Below are positions 15,796-24,643 of a stretch of 48,599 bases of DNA, in pieces. This DNA comes from Clostridiales bacterium (GTDB lineage: Bacteria; Bacillota; Clostridia; Lachnospirales; Lachnospiraceae), in NCBI GenBank assembly GCA_029006795.1, contig JAQXGQ010000046.1, forward strand, positions 1-48,599. Reading direction: 5' to 3'. The notes under the pieces were generated by a model that saw only the letters and a program-made list of their open reading frames with translations, made no database searches and was not told the DNA's origin. The position numbers and the translations under genes are program-made. Position 1 is the stretch's first letter. Every line of letters begins with the position of its first letter.

Positions 15796-16560
15796 TCAAT
15801 CAACGAATATTCCCATATAATTCCCCATTTTTTTTCGCATTTTTAAAAGCGCTTTTGTATGCAGTTGGGAAACTCTCGATTCTGACACTTCCAAAATGTT
15901 ACTGATTTCCTTTAATGTCAAATCCTCATAATAATAGAGTAAAATTACTTTTTGCTCTTTTTCTGTCAATAACTCCATTGACTCTTTCAAGACTTTTTTT
16001 AATTCCTCTTCCTGTATGGAATCTTCCGGCTGCACAAAATGCGAATTATTCTTCGCATCCATCACCGGCTCTCCGCCCTGTTCCACAAACTCATTGAGCG
16101 AAACAACATTTGTCACATTCAACTGAACCTGCCACTCATTTAACTCTGTCTCTGCAATTCCCAGTTCTTTTGCAATTTCTTCATCCGTTGCATTTTTCCC
16201 AGTTCTTGTTTCAATCTTTCTTATTGCTTCTTCTATCTTTTTTCGTTTCTGGCGAACAGTTCTCGGTATCCAGTCCATCTTCCTTATCTGATCTAAAATT
16301 GATCCTCTAATTCTAAGACTGGCATATGTCTCAAATTTTACATCCTTATTCAAATCGAATTTGTCAATCGCATCAATTAGTCCAAATATACCATAGCTTA
16401 CCAGATCTTCATATTCTACGTTATAGCCAAGATACATACTGAGCCGTCCTGCCACCACTTTCACTAACGGTGCATACTCAATAATTATTTTTTCTCTCAG
16501 CTCAGCAGACGGATTTTTCTGATAATCCTCCCAGAGCTTTTCTCTTTCAACCGTTTTCAT
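15796..16560 (-). CDS. fliA: RNA polymerase sigma-28 factor for flagellar late genes (FliA/SigD/WhiG family)
   Basis: Sigma-28 directs transcription of flagellin, chemoreceptor and other late motility genes. The 254-aa protein has region 2 (LVKVVAGRLSMYLGYNVEY, then EDLVSYGIFGLIDAIDKFD, about residues 30-70) and the FETYASLRIRGSILDQIRK motif. Region 3 follows (about 115-150), then region 4 with the HTH LKEISNILEVSESRVSQLH (about 218-236). The position after cheD matches sigD in Bacillus. The anti-sigma factor FlgM is not in this window. Confidence 0.96.
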   Translation of the reverse strand: MKTVEREKLWEDYQKNPSAELREKIIIEYAPLVKVVAGRLSMYLGYNVEYEDLVSYGIFGLIDAIDKFDLNKDVKFETYASLRIRGSILDQIRKMDWIPRTVRQKRKKIEEAIRKIETRTGKNATDEEIAKELGIAETELNEWQVQLNVTNVVSLNEFVEQGGEPVMDAKNNSHFVQPEDSIQEEELKKVLKESMELLTEKEQKVILLYYYEDLTLKEISNILEVSESRVSQLHTKALLKMRKKMGNYMGIFVD

Positions 16561-16580
16561 ATGAAGCCCCCACGTTTAAG

Positions 16581-16868
16581 TTATTTTTCTTCCTGTTCCT
16601 CTTCCGGCTCTTCCGGTTTCTGCTCTTGCTCCCCATCTGCCTCATCATTTTCAGAAACGTCTTCACCATCCGTGGTATCTTCTTCCATTTCTTTGAAGTT
16701 ACTGTCAATTATCATCTTTACAATACATCCTAACACATAAAAAATCAGCAGCACTATTAACAGTACTTTCACAAATCTAATTGTCTCAATATGCGTCAGT
16801 ATTCCAACAATACAGGTAACGAAGCCTGCTGTCAGCATGATAATCGCAGGTATTGGTTTTGTTTTCAT
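16581..16868 (-). CDS. Small membrane protein with two helices and an acidic tail
   Basis: A 95-aa protein with two predicted membrane helices (about residues 7-25 and 30-52) and a C-terminal tail of about 40 residues made almost only of Glu, Asp, Gln and Pro. It lies between cheD (23 bp) and sigma-28 (20 bp), inside the operon. I do not recognise a family. The simple two-helix hairpin plus charged tail could be a membrane adaptor, but nothing in the sequence proves a role. Confidence 0.65.
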   Translation of the reverse strand: MKTKPIPAIIMLTAGFVTCIVGILTHIETIRFVKVLLIVLLIFYVLGCIVKMIIDSNFKEMEEDTTDGEDVSENDEADGEQEQKPEEPEEEQEEK

Positions 16869-16891
16869 ACCGCATCCATGCCTTTCTTTTA

Positions 16892-17377
16892 TTAAATGAT
16901 TTTCAAAGGCTTTCCGACTGATTTAATGTAAAACTCTCCTGTATCGCAATGGAGTTCTACCGTCCTACCATAATTTAGACCGGTATCCTCTGCAACAAGA
17001 CGAATACCTAACTGCTTTAGCTTTAATTTTGCAGCCTCTGTATTTCTCGCACCGATGTTTCCAACTTCGGAAAGTCCACTTACCTCAAACATCTTCGCTC
17101 CACCTGCAATTTTGGCAACTAATCTGCTCTTATTTGCTCCTGCCGCAATTACACGCTTGTACAATTCTTCAATGCCTGTATCTCCAAATTTTGCAATATT
17201 ACTGTTATTGCGAACTTTGGTACTATCTGGAAGCATATAATGAACCATTCCACCAACTTTTGTTACCGGATCATAAAACACCAGACCGATACAAGAGCCC
17301 AGCCCCAAAGTCGTAATAACATTAGGGGCTTTACATATATTCAAATCTGCCATGCCCACTTTTATTACTTCACTCAT
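16892..17377 (-). CDS. cheD: Chemoreceptor glutamine deamidase CheD
   Basis: CheD deamidates receptor glutamines and forms a complex with CheC. The 161-aa protein keeps the cysteine-histidine catalytic pair: Cys29 in LGLGSCIG and His46 in GGMVHYMLPDS, with Thr23 as the likely third residue. The motif KIAGGAKMF (about residue 90) and the NYGRTVEL segment are also typical. It follows cheC by 11 bp. Confidence 0.96.
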   Translation of the reverse strand: MSEVIKVGMADLNICKAPNVITTLGLGSCIGLVFYDPVTKVGGMVHYMLPDSTKVRNNSNIAKFGDTGIEELYKRVIAAGANKSRLVAKIAGGAKMFEVSGLSEVGNIGARNTEAAKLKLKQLGIRLVAEDTGLNYGRTVELHCDTGEFYIKSVGKPLKII

Positions 17378-17388
17378 ACGCTTTCTCC

Positions 17389-18009
17389 TTATATTGAGAT
17401 TCCAAGTGATGTCAATATTTTCTCATAAGACCCTTGCTCCGGCATAAGGATAAAATATCCGTTAATTGCCACATCCGCACATATTTCCGTCTGAATCAGC
17501 AAAGCATTATCTCCCTGCAACCCAAACTCAATGGCAGGAACACTTAGAATAGACGCTGCCATATCTACCGCAATATATGGAATGGAAGGTGCAATCACCA
17601 TATTCGTCATGGATGATAATGCAGAAAGATAAGAACCGGCAATGATATTTCCAATCTCTTTTAACGCAGATAACTCAATCTCACCAAAAGGCTGATCTGC
17701 AGGCACATCCGTCATCATTAACTTATTGACCAGATAACGCGCCGATGGAATATCTAATAAGAACATCATACTACCGTCAATATCGTTCTGTACCTCCAAA
17801 AAGATACCCACAATGGTTTCATCCTCTGCACCGACTGCAGTGCCAAGTTGCGAAACCTCCATTAACTTAATATTGGGTACATTCATATCAATCTTCATAC
17901 CAAGCATATTGGCAATCGCCGTAGTTGCATTTCCTGCGCCAATATTACCAATCTCTTTCAAGACATCTAGGTATAGTTTGTTTACCTCTTCCAATGACAT
18001 ATTTCCCAT
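17389..18009 (-). CDS. cheC: CheY-P phosphatase CheC
   Basis: CheC removes phosphate from CheY-P and is stimulated by CheD. The 206-aa protein has both pseudo-symmetric active sites: LKEIGNIGAGNATTA (about residues 16-30) and LKEIGNIIAGSYLSAL (about 114-129), each with the Glu and Asn used for dephosphorylation. Start codons at 18009 and 18000 are both possible; GAGAGGAGAG lies about 10 nt before the first. It is separated from cheW by about 80 bp that hold a hairpin. Confidence 0.95.
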   Translation of the reverse strand: MGNMSLEEVNKLYLDVLKEIGNIGAGNATTAIANMLGMKIDMNVPNIKLMEVSQLGTAVGAEDETIVGIFLEVQNDIDGSMMFLLDIPSARYLVNKLMMTDVPADQPFGEIELSALKEIGNIIAGSYLSALSSMTNMVIAPSIPYIAVDMAASILSVPAIEFGLQGDNALLIQTEICADVAINGYFILMPEQGSYEKILTSLGISI

Positions 18010-18049
18010 GAGTCATTTACTCTCCTCTCGCATTATGCAGATATAGAAT

Positions 18050-18080
18050 GTTAGTGAGACTTCTCATAAGCCCCACTAAC
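18050..18080 (-). repeat. Intergenic hairpin between cheW and cheC
   Basis: Perfect 7-bp arms GTTAGTG (18050-18056) and CACTAAC (18074-18080) enclose 17 nt. No T-run follows on the minus strand, so it is not a standard terminator; an RNA-stability or processing element is more likely. Confidence 0.45.
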
Positions 18081-18089
18081 TTCCACCAT

Positions 18090-18533
18090 TTATATATCGT
18101 CCTCTACAATAGAATTGATTGCAAGCAACGAAATCAACTCATTTCCATGTTTTCCCACTGCGTCAATGAATTTACCTTTATTGGTTTTGTCAATCTCATC
18201 TTCTCCTAAATTAACAACCTCTTTTACTTCATCTACGATAATTCCGATAGACGCATTATCCTCTAATTTTAGAATGATAATTCTGCTTGCATTTGTAAAT
18301 ACGTCATCTGCCAAATCCATCTTTTTACGAAGGCTCATAATTGGAACCACCTCACCTCGCAGATTAATAACTCCCGTAAAATAAGGCTGTACCTTTGGCA
18401 CACGTGTAATTTTCTGCATACGAACGATATTGTCTATGTAACTGATATCAATTCCATACTGTTCATTGCCCACCATAACGACAATGTACTGTTTTGATTC
18501 TACTTCGCTTACTTCATAATTATTATTCGCCAT
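18090..18533 (-). CDS. cheW: Chemotaxis coupling protein CheW
   Basis: CheW links receptors to the CheA kinase. The 147-aa protein is a single CheW domain. Typical parts are GNEQYGIDISYI near residue 22, the INLRGEVVPIMSLRKKM segment (about 51-67) and GIIVDEVKEVVNL (about 97-109). It follows cheA by 13 bp, the standard order. Confidence 0.97.
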   Translation of the reverse strand: MANNNYEVSEVESKQYIVVMVGNEQYGIDISYIDNIVRMQKITRVPKVQPYFTGVINLRGEVVPIMSLRKKMDLADDVFTNASRIIILKLEDNASIGIIVDEVKEVVNLGEDEIDKTNKGKFIDAVGKHGNELISLLAINSIVEDDI

Positions 18534-18546
18534 GTTAACACCCCCA

Positions 18547-20682
18547 TTACATTAATGCATTTGCATCTAAGATTAACGCTACCTCACCATCACCAAGAAT
18601 GGTTGCACCGCTGATAATCTTGTTGCTATTAATGTATTTTCCAAGTGATTTGATAACAATTTCCTGCTGTCCTATAAGGTTGTCAACCACAAGACCCGCA
18701 TGATTATCACCTTTCTTTACGATAACCACTGTCAGGTTCTCCGGCTCCTCTCTCGGCTCACTGTCAAGTATTTCATCTAACCGGATTAACGGGATTACCA
18801 TTTCACGAAGTGAAATAACTTCCTGTGCTTCCACATATTTAATGTCTTTTACCGGAATATCCTCAATCGTTACAATGGAACCTAATGCAATCGCATATTT
18901 CTCGTCTCTGATTTCTACCATAAGTGCCTGAATAATCGCCAAAGTAAGCGGTAGTCTTACAGTAAAAGTAGTCCCCTCACCTAACTGGGTTTTAACTTCA
19001 ACATCACCACCGAGTGCTTCAATATTTGATTTTACTACATCAAGACCTACACCTCGACCGGAAATGTCCGTAATTTTTTTTGCCATAGAGAAACTAGGCA
19101 GGAATAACAGATTCACAATCTCTTTCTGACTCATGCTTTCTGCCTGCTCCTCGGTAATGACGCCTCTCTCGATTGCCTTATTACGAACCGCATCAACATC
19201 AATACCGGCACCGTCATCCCCTACTTCAATGATAACGTTATTGCCTTCCTGGAATGCCTTTAAGAAAATACTTCCAACTTCCGGTTTTCCTAATGCACGA
19301 CGCGTTTCATTATCCTCTAATCCATGATCAGCAGAGTTACGAAGCAAATGCTGCAACGGATCACCTATCTGGTCAACTACTGTACGGTCAAGTTCTGTCT
19401 CTTCACCGGACATGAACAATTCCATGTTTTTATTTAACTTTCTTGATAAGTCACGAATCATACGTGGGAACTTAGCCACAACACTCTCAATAGGCACCAT
19501 TCGAACCTTCATAACTGATTCATGGAGATTCGTAGTAATACGCTCTAAGTACTCAATCTGATCATGGAATGTCTGATTCTGGAAATCCCCAGACTCTGTA
19601 GAGCTGAATGATACAAGGCTGTTTTTCGCGATAATCAACTCAGAAACCTGATTCATCAAGGCGTCTAATTTTTCAATATCCACGCGAACCGTACGATTTG
19701 TTACCGGTTTTGCAACTGCCTGTTTCTTATTATTTGATGTTGCTGGAGCTTTTGCTGCAGGTGCGGACGCCTTTGCTGCAGGTGCAGGTGTTGCCGCTTT
19801 CTCTGCTGTTGCTGTTTTTGCTGCAGGTGCCGTTGTTGCCGCTGCTGCTTCTTCCTCTGCCTTTTCCTGTTTTTCAGCAAGCGCTGCATATTTCACTTCT
19901 TCACCAACAACATCTTCTATCTCAGATACAGCCTTTGCTGCCTCTAAAATCTTATCAAGACTTTCCTCCGAAGCAAGATAAAAACTAAAGTCACAGTCAA
20001 ATCGCTCATCCTCAATATCCTGTGAACTCGGATTGTAGACTAAAATCTGTCCAAACTCTTCTACAGCTTTAAACACAAGAAATGCTCTCGCTGCTTTTAA
20101 CAAACACTCTTTCTGAATATATACAGTCATGCCATATACATGCAATCCATTCTCTTCTGCTTCTTTTATCTTTGTCTTTTCAGAATCATCTAATTCAAAT
20201 TCAAAATATTTCTTTTTACCGTCAGTCTCGTTTTCTGCCGGTGCACTCTCTGCCACCGGTGCTGCTTCCTTCTTCGGCTCCGGTGCACTTCCGCCTTCAC
20301 TGCCTGAGATAAAGTCATTTAATTCTTTGATAATCAGTTCATTATCCTCGGTTCCCTCGTCGGAGCTCGCCTTAATATTATTAAGATATCCTTCGATGGC
20401 ATCGAGACATTTGAACAGCAAATCAATCATGGCACTATTGACTTTAATTTTTTCACTTCTGACTTCCTGGAACACGTTTTCCATATCATGTGTCAAATGC
20501 TGCATACGCTTAAAGCCCATAGTTCCTGCCATACCTTTTAAGGAATGGGCCGCACGGAAGATTTCGTTAATCGTATCCATATTTTCCGGCTCTTTTTCAA
20601 GAACCATAATACAGTCGCTTAAAGTCTGCAAATGTTCATCTGATTCATCAATAAATACTTCAAGATATTGGCTTACATCCAT
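18547..20682 (-). CDS. cheA: Chemotaxis histidine kinase CheA
   Basis: CheA phosphorylates CheY and CheB in response to receptor state. The 711-aa protein has an Hpt domain with phospho-His46 (AAHSLKGMAGTMGF), a P2 domain (about residues 155-265), an Ala/Pro/Thr-rich linker (about 270-325), the dimerisation helices, a GHKL ATPase with LLRNSADHGLE, GDDGAGID and GRGVGLDVV, and a C-terminal CheW-like P5 domain. The ATG at 20682 (MDVSQYLEVF) has GGGGT 8 nt upstream; this ribosome site lies in the last codons of cheB, whose stop is 1 bp before the start, so the two are coupled. Confidence 0.97.
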   Translation of the reverse strand: MDVSQYLEVFIDESDEHLQTLSDCIMVLEKEPENMDTINEIFRAAHSLKGMAGTMGFKRMQHLTHDMENVFQEVRSEKIKVNSAMIDLLFKCLDAIEGYLNNIKASSDEGTEDNELIIKELNDFISGSEGGSAPEPKKEAAPVAESAPAENETDGKKKYFEFELDDSEKTKIKEAEENGLHVYGMTVYIQKECLLKAARAFLVFKAVEEFGQILVYNPSSQDIEDERFDCDFSFYLASEESLDKILEAAKAVSEIEDVVGEEVKYAALAEKQEKAEEEAAAATTAPAAKTATAEKAATPAPAAKASAPAAKAPATSNNKKQAVAKPVTNRTVRVDIEKLDALMNQVSELIIAKNSLVSFSSTESGDFQNQTFHDQIEYLERITTNLHESVMKVRMVPIESVVAKFPRMIRDLSRKLNKNMELFMSGEETELDRTVVDQIGDPLQHLLRNSADHGLEDNETRRALGKPEVGSIFLKAFQEGNNVIIEVGDDGAGIDVDAVRNKAIERGVITEEQAESMSQKEIVNLLFLPSFSMAKKITDISGRGVGLDVVKSNIEALGGDVEVKTQLGEGTTFTVRLPLTLAIIQALMVEIRDEKYAIALGSIVTIEDIPVKDIKYVEAQEVISLREMVIPLIRLDEILDSEPREEPENLTVVIVKKGDNHAGLVVDNLIGQQEIVIKSLGKYINSNKIISGATILGDGEVALILDANALM

Positions 20683-20683
20683 G

Positions 20684-21745
20684 TTATTGTACCCCCACAT
20701 TCTTTGTTATTGTCTGAGCAATTTCCGTAAGAGGAACCACTTCATTCACTATACCGGTCTCTGCAATCGCCTTTGGCATGCCATACACAACACATGTTTC
20801 TGCATTTTGTGCAATAACATACACCGATTTACTTTTTGACAAAGACAAAATACCGTTTGTCCCATCTGCCCCCATTCCCGTCAAAACCACGCATACAATC
20901 TGGTCATATCCACAGGTTCGCAATGAATCATAGGTAATGTTGGCACAGGGCCTGAGTCCACCAATTGGCGGCATTTCATTCAGCTGTATCTTATGCTTTC
21001 CATCCGGGCACTTTTTCACTTCCATGTGTTTTCCTCCCGGCGCGATATAGACATTACCTTTTTCAAGAATGTCACCTTCCTCTGCCTCTTTCACTTTGAT
21101 GGAACTTACTTCATTCAGCCTGTCCGCCATTGATTTTGTAAATCCTACCGGCATATGCTGTACGAGTACTATCGGTGCATCTAAGTTTTTTGGCAAATAC
21201 GGTATTACACTCTGTAATGCCTTTGGACCGCCTGTGGAACAGGCAAGTGCTACGATTTTGTTTCCGCCTTTCACCGGCTGTGTTGTCTTTCGCAATGTAA
21301 TTCTCCCTGTCGTTACACCCACCCGGTTACTTTGAGTCGTTCTGCTATCTTTTAAAACAGCCTTTAAAACACTCACCAGTTTTGCTTTAAATCGTTCACC
21401 CTTCGCCTCAATGATATTCATTGGTTTGGCCACAAAATCAATTGCGCCCCGCTCCATGGCAAGTATGGTTACCTCGGCATCTTTCGTTGTCTCGGTACTT
21501 ACCATAATAACGGTAGCTTTTATCTTCTCCTTTTGCAACCGTTCTAACAGTTCCAGACCGTCCATCTTCGGCATATTTACATCAAGGACAACCGCATCAT
21601 AGGTTGTTGTCTTTAACTTCTCATATGCTTCAAGACCGTCGCGGCATACATCTGTTGCCTGAAATGTTCCTTCTGAATTAATAATATCACAAATGACCCT
21701 TCTCATGAGTGCAGAGTCATCAACAACAAGAATATTTTTCTTCAT
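20684..21745 (-). CDS. cheB: Chemotaxis protein-glutamate methylesterase CheB
   Basis: CheB demethylates (and can deamidate) receptors when phosphorylated. The 353-aa protein has a receiver domain (VVDDSALMR; phospho-Asp in VVLDVNMPKMDG, about residue 54) and a methylesterase domain. The catalytic triad is visible as ACSTGGP (Ser about 170), VQHMP (His about 195) and TGMGADG (Asp about 290). Its partner methyltransferase CheR is not in the window. Confidence 0.96.
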   Translation of the reverse strand: MKKNILVVDDSALMRRVICDIINSEGTFQATDVCRDGLEAYEKLKTTTYDAVVLDVNMPKMDGLELLERLQKEKIKATVIMVSTETTKDAEVTILAMERGAIDFVAKPMNIIEAKGERFKAKLVSVLKAVLKDSRTTQSNRVGVTTGRITLRKTTQPVKGGNKIVALACSTGGPKALQSVIPYLPKNLDAPIVLVQHMPVGFTKSMADRLNEVSSIKVKEAEEGDILEKGNVYIAPGGKHMEVKKCPDGKHKIQLNEMPPIGGLRPCANITYDSLRTCGYDQIVCVVLTGMGADGTNGILSLSKSKSVYVIAQNAETCVVYGMPKAIAETGIVNEVVPLTEIAQTITKNVGVQ

Positions 21746-21751
21746 ATTTCC

Positions 21752-22495
21752 CTATTTGCCTCTTTGACGCGTTTTGCGTTCTTCTTCAAAAATATAATGA
21801 ATGATTTCTTCTCTCACCTTGTCGTCTTTGATAAAAAATTTAGCACGAATCTCAAACCTCTTTTCCTGTAGCTTTTCCATCCTCTGACAGCTTATTACCC
21901 TCGCCACAATATGATACTGCTTATTCACGCTCTCACTGTTTAACGGAAGCTCTAACAGCAAGTTCGTATCCGGTTTTAATTCCTCTTCTGTAGTAAACCT
22001 TATGCCGCCTCCACTCAAGTCCTTAATTTGTCCGGCAGTCATATTTCCTGCAAGATAATCATCCCGAATCGTATCATATATCTGTTCTGTGGTATCTAAC
22101 TCCACAGCTTCCTCCGGTATCTTATAGTAGCTGAATTCTAAAATGCAAGAATATCTGAAAAATTCTCTTCTTTGAAATTTTTCAAGTTCTGTCTTCAATT
22201 CTATTTCTAACATGTAGAAATTGTCTTTTTTATAACGCTCTTTTATCTGTCCTATTGCCCGGTAAAGTCCACCCATAGAGTAAAAAATAAATTCATATCG
22301 CACTCCGAGGGGAAGTAGCATTAATTTTCCGGCTTCACTTGGCATCGCAATCTGAAGATTTCCGTTCCTCTTGATATCAAGTACCTGGCTCTTATACATT
22401 CGAACCGTTTCACGCGTTCTTGCTGCCTGCTCTACTTCCTGCGCCACTCTGATTTCAATTTTATCACCTACACGAATCACTTCCGATATTGTCAT
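21752..22495 (-). CDS. PilZ-domain flagellar brake-type protein (YcgR-like)
   Basis: A 247-aa protein with an N-terminal YcgR-like beta domain (about residues 1-105) and a C-terminal PilZ domain. The PilZ c-di-GMP-binding motif is visible as RREFFRY (about 112-118), and the second motif appears as DLSGGGIRF (about 162-170). YcgR-type proteins slow the motor by acting on the switch or MotA when c-di-GMP is high. AAGGAG lies 9 nt before the ATG. It sits between flhG and cheB, a slot without such a gene in Bacillus, which puts the second-messenger input under operon control. Confidence 0.88.
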   Translation of the reverse strand: MTISEVIRVGDKIEIRVAQEVEQAARTRETVRMYKSQVLDIKRNGNLQIAMPSEAGKLMLLPLGVRYEFIFYSMGGLYRAIGQIKERYKKDNFYMLEIELKTELEKFQRREFFRYSCILEFSYYKIPEEAVELDTTEQIYDTIRDDYLAGNMTAGQIKDLSGGGIRFTTEEELKPDTNLLLELPLNSESVNKQYHIVARVISCQRMEKLQEKRFEIRAKFFIKDDKVREEIIHYIFEEERKTRQRGK

Positions 22496-22508
22496 CTGTA
22501 TATGCTCC

Positions 22509-23387
22509 TTACTGTCTATGATTGATTAAATCCGAAAAAACCTGTGCAATTCCAAAGCGTATTTTCGGCAGGTTGTGTTCATGTTCAATCAAATTCACTG
22601 CCATCACTTCAAATGCCTTTGATGACCGAGCCTCCGGTGCATTTATAGAAACCGGTTTCTGTTGTCTTACTGATTTTTCCAACATAATATCCTGCGGCAC
22701 CATTCCTAAATAATCTATTTTTCCGTCTAAAAACTGTTCCACAACAGAATTTAACTTATCATAAACATTTTTTCCTTCTTCTAAGGATGTCACCCGGTTT
22801 GATAGTACTCTGATTTCGGTTTCCTCCCTCAGGAAATTAGGATTTCGGTATAACGTTTTGAGCAAAGAATAAGAATCTGTCAACGAACTTGGCTCCGGAG
22901 TAGTAACAAGTACAACCTCCGGACTTGCCATTACAAATTCCAAAACACTGTCGGAAATACCTGCACCAGTGTCTACCAGAATCACATCTGCAAGTTCATC
23001 GAGTTCCCTTAAATTTTTGATAAAATACAGTATCTGGTCCTTTGTGAGATTATTGAGTCCCATAATGCCTGAGCCGCCGGAAATAAATCCGATTCCCATA
23101 GGTCCCTCTGTAATAATCTCTCTGATATCTTTTCCATGATATATCAGGTCTCCTAAATTATACTTCGGAATTGCCCCGAACATCACTTCCACATTTGCTA
23201 ACCCGAAATCGGCATCGAAAATCAAGACCTTTTTCCCAAGCCTTGTCATCTGTACTGCCAAGTTCACTGCAACATTGGATTTTCCGACACCGCCTTTCCC
23301 ACTGGTTACAGTAATTACACGGGCCGTCATTGCTTGCTGCTGGTTTTTTAATTTTATTACATTCCTAAGCTTTTCAGCCTGATCCAT
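22509..23387 (-). CDS. flhG: MinD-like ATPase FlhG (flagellar number regulator)
   Basis: FlhG controls number and placement of flagella and stimulates the FlhF GTPase. The 292-aa protein has the deviant Walker A SGKGGVGKSN (about residues 29-38), FDADFGLANV, and the DTGAGI motif. The N-terminal DQAEKLR matches the DQAxxLR activator helix that FlhG uses to stimulate FlhF, and flhF lies directly upstream (4 bp gap). It corresponds to ylxH in Bacillus. Confidence 0.95.
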   Translation of the reverse strand: MDQAEKLRNVIKLKNQQQAMTARVITVTSGKGGVGKSNVAVNLAVQMTRLGKKVLIFDADFGLANVEVMFGAIPKYNLGDLIYHGKDIREIITEGPMGIGFISGGSGIMGLNNLTKDQILYFIKNLRELDELADVILVDTGAGISDSVLEFVMASPEVVLVTTPEPSSLTDSYSLLKTLYRNPNFLREETEIRVLSNRVTSLEEGKNVYDKLNSVVEQFLDGKIDYLGMVPQDIMLEKSVRQQKPVSINAPEARSSKAFEVMAVNLIEHEHNLPKIRFGIAQVFSDLINHRQ

Positions 23388-23391
23388 ACAA

Positions 23392-24642
23392 TTATCTGCC
23401 CCCTAGTAGCTGTTTCACTATCTTTTGTGTGTTAAATTCCTCAATATCATCCGGCACATTCTGTCCATTCGTCATATATGATAAGGACGCTCCCGAATAC
23501 ATTTTGATATTGAACATGTTGCCATATGTTGTCGTCTCATCAAGTTTGGTAAATATGAGTTTGTAATCTGCAATATCTTTGTAGATATCCACAATCTCCA
23601 ATAAATCTTTATATTTGGTAGTAGCGCTTACCACCAGATACACTTCCTTTTCATAAGCCTCGTCTAATCCTGCTATCATCTTCTGCATATCGCTGCACTG
23701 TGCTTCATTTTTGTGAGAAAATCCTGCCGTATCAACAAATATCAGGTCATAGTCAGAGACACGCTCAATGGCTGCGTTCATTTCCTCGGCAGAATAAATA
23801 ATACTCATCGGGGCATCTAAAATATTTGCATACACCCTAAGCTGCTCTGTCGCCGCAATCCGGTAAGTATCGGCAGTCAAAAATGCCACCTTCATACCTA
23901 TTTCCACTTTATATTTTGAAGCAATTTTGGCAATTGTTGTGGTTTTTCCCACTCCGGTAGGCCCGATAAAAAAGATAATCTTTGGTTTTTTTCCTGTCGT
24001 ATCTATCGTACTCGCCTGACCTAATTTCAAAATCATTTTCTGATATACTGTAGATAAAATATAATCCACACTGCTTCCGTTGTGCATGACTTTTTCCGCT
24101 TCATCCATAATCTGATTGACATATTTCTCATTGACATCATTCTCTAACAGAGTGCGGTACAACATCTTGACAAACTGAAGTCCTTCCGGGTTCTCATTCT
24201 GAGGTTCTATGATTTCTTCTTTACGGCTTTCCTCTACAGATAACTGCTTTTCTAACATATTTGATAAGTCTTCAAGTCTCTTTTCTAAGCCGTCCTTCTT
24301 TCTCTCCTCTTTCACTGGCTCTTCCTTTATCTCAGCATTTTGTCTCACAGGTGCTGTTGCTGGTGTTGGTGCCGCTTTAGGTACCTGGATTTTTTCATCT
24401 GCAGCAAGACTGATTCCATCATGCATCTTTGCAGGTGTATTTAGAGCAGCTAAAGGATTAGTGAAAACCTCCTTTTCCTCTAATGCCGCTGTCACTTCAA
24501 ATATGCTGCCCTTAAAAGCCTTTAATACGCCTGTCGGTTTTATCTCCCTTACATTCATCACTACGGCACCGGGTCCAAGTTCTTTTTTTGCCTTTTCAAT
24601 TGCCTCTTCTTTTGTCTTGCCCTGATACTTGTTTATGGTCAT
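23392..24642 (-). CDS. flhF: Flagellar biosynthesis GTPase FlhF (SRP family)
   Basis: FlhF is a membrane-associated SRP-type GTPase that recruits early flagellar components. The 416-aa protein has an N-terminal B domain, a Pro/Ala/Lys/Glu-rich linker (about residues 85-145), an N domain and a G domain with the P-loop GPTGVGKTTT (about 226-235), G4 as TKLDETT (about 366) and a G3 motif that reads DTAGFSHKN (about 302-310). The position after DTAG, normally Arg, is Phe here. The gene is 1 bp after flhA. Confidence 0.95.
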   Translation of the reverse strand: MTINKYQGKTKEEAIEKAKKELGPGAVVMNVREIKPTGVLKAFKGSIFEVTAALEEKEVFTNPLAALNTPAKMHDGISLAADEKIQVPKAAPTPATAPVRQNAEIKEEPVKEERKKDGLEKRLEDLSNMLEKQLSVEESRKEEIIEPQNENPEGLQFVKMLYRTLLENDVNEKYVNQIMDEAEKVMHNGSSVDYILSTVYQKMILKLGQASTIDTTGKKPKIIFFIGPTGVGKTTTIAKIASKYKVEIGMKVAFLTADTYRIAATEQLRVYANILDAPMSIIYSAEEMNAAIERVSDYDLIFVDTAGFSHKNEAQCSDMQKMIAGLDEAYEKEVYLVVSATTKYKDLLEIVDIYKDIADYKLIFTKLDETTTYGNMFNIKMYSGASLSYMTNGQNVPDDIEEFNTQKIVKQLLGGR

Positions 24643-24643
24643 T

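Noticed and set aside
19690-19900. DNA repeats in the cheA linker
   Set aside because: They are short Ala/Pro codon runs of a normal CheA linker, with no regular unit.
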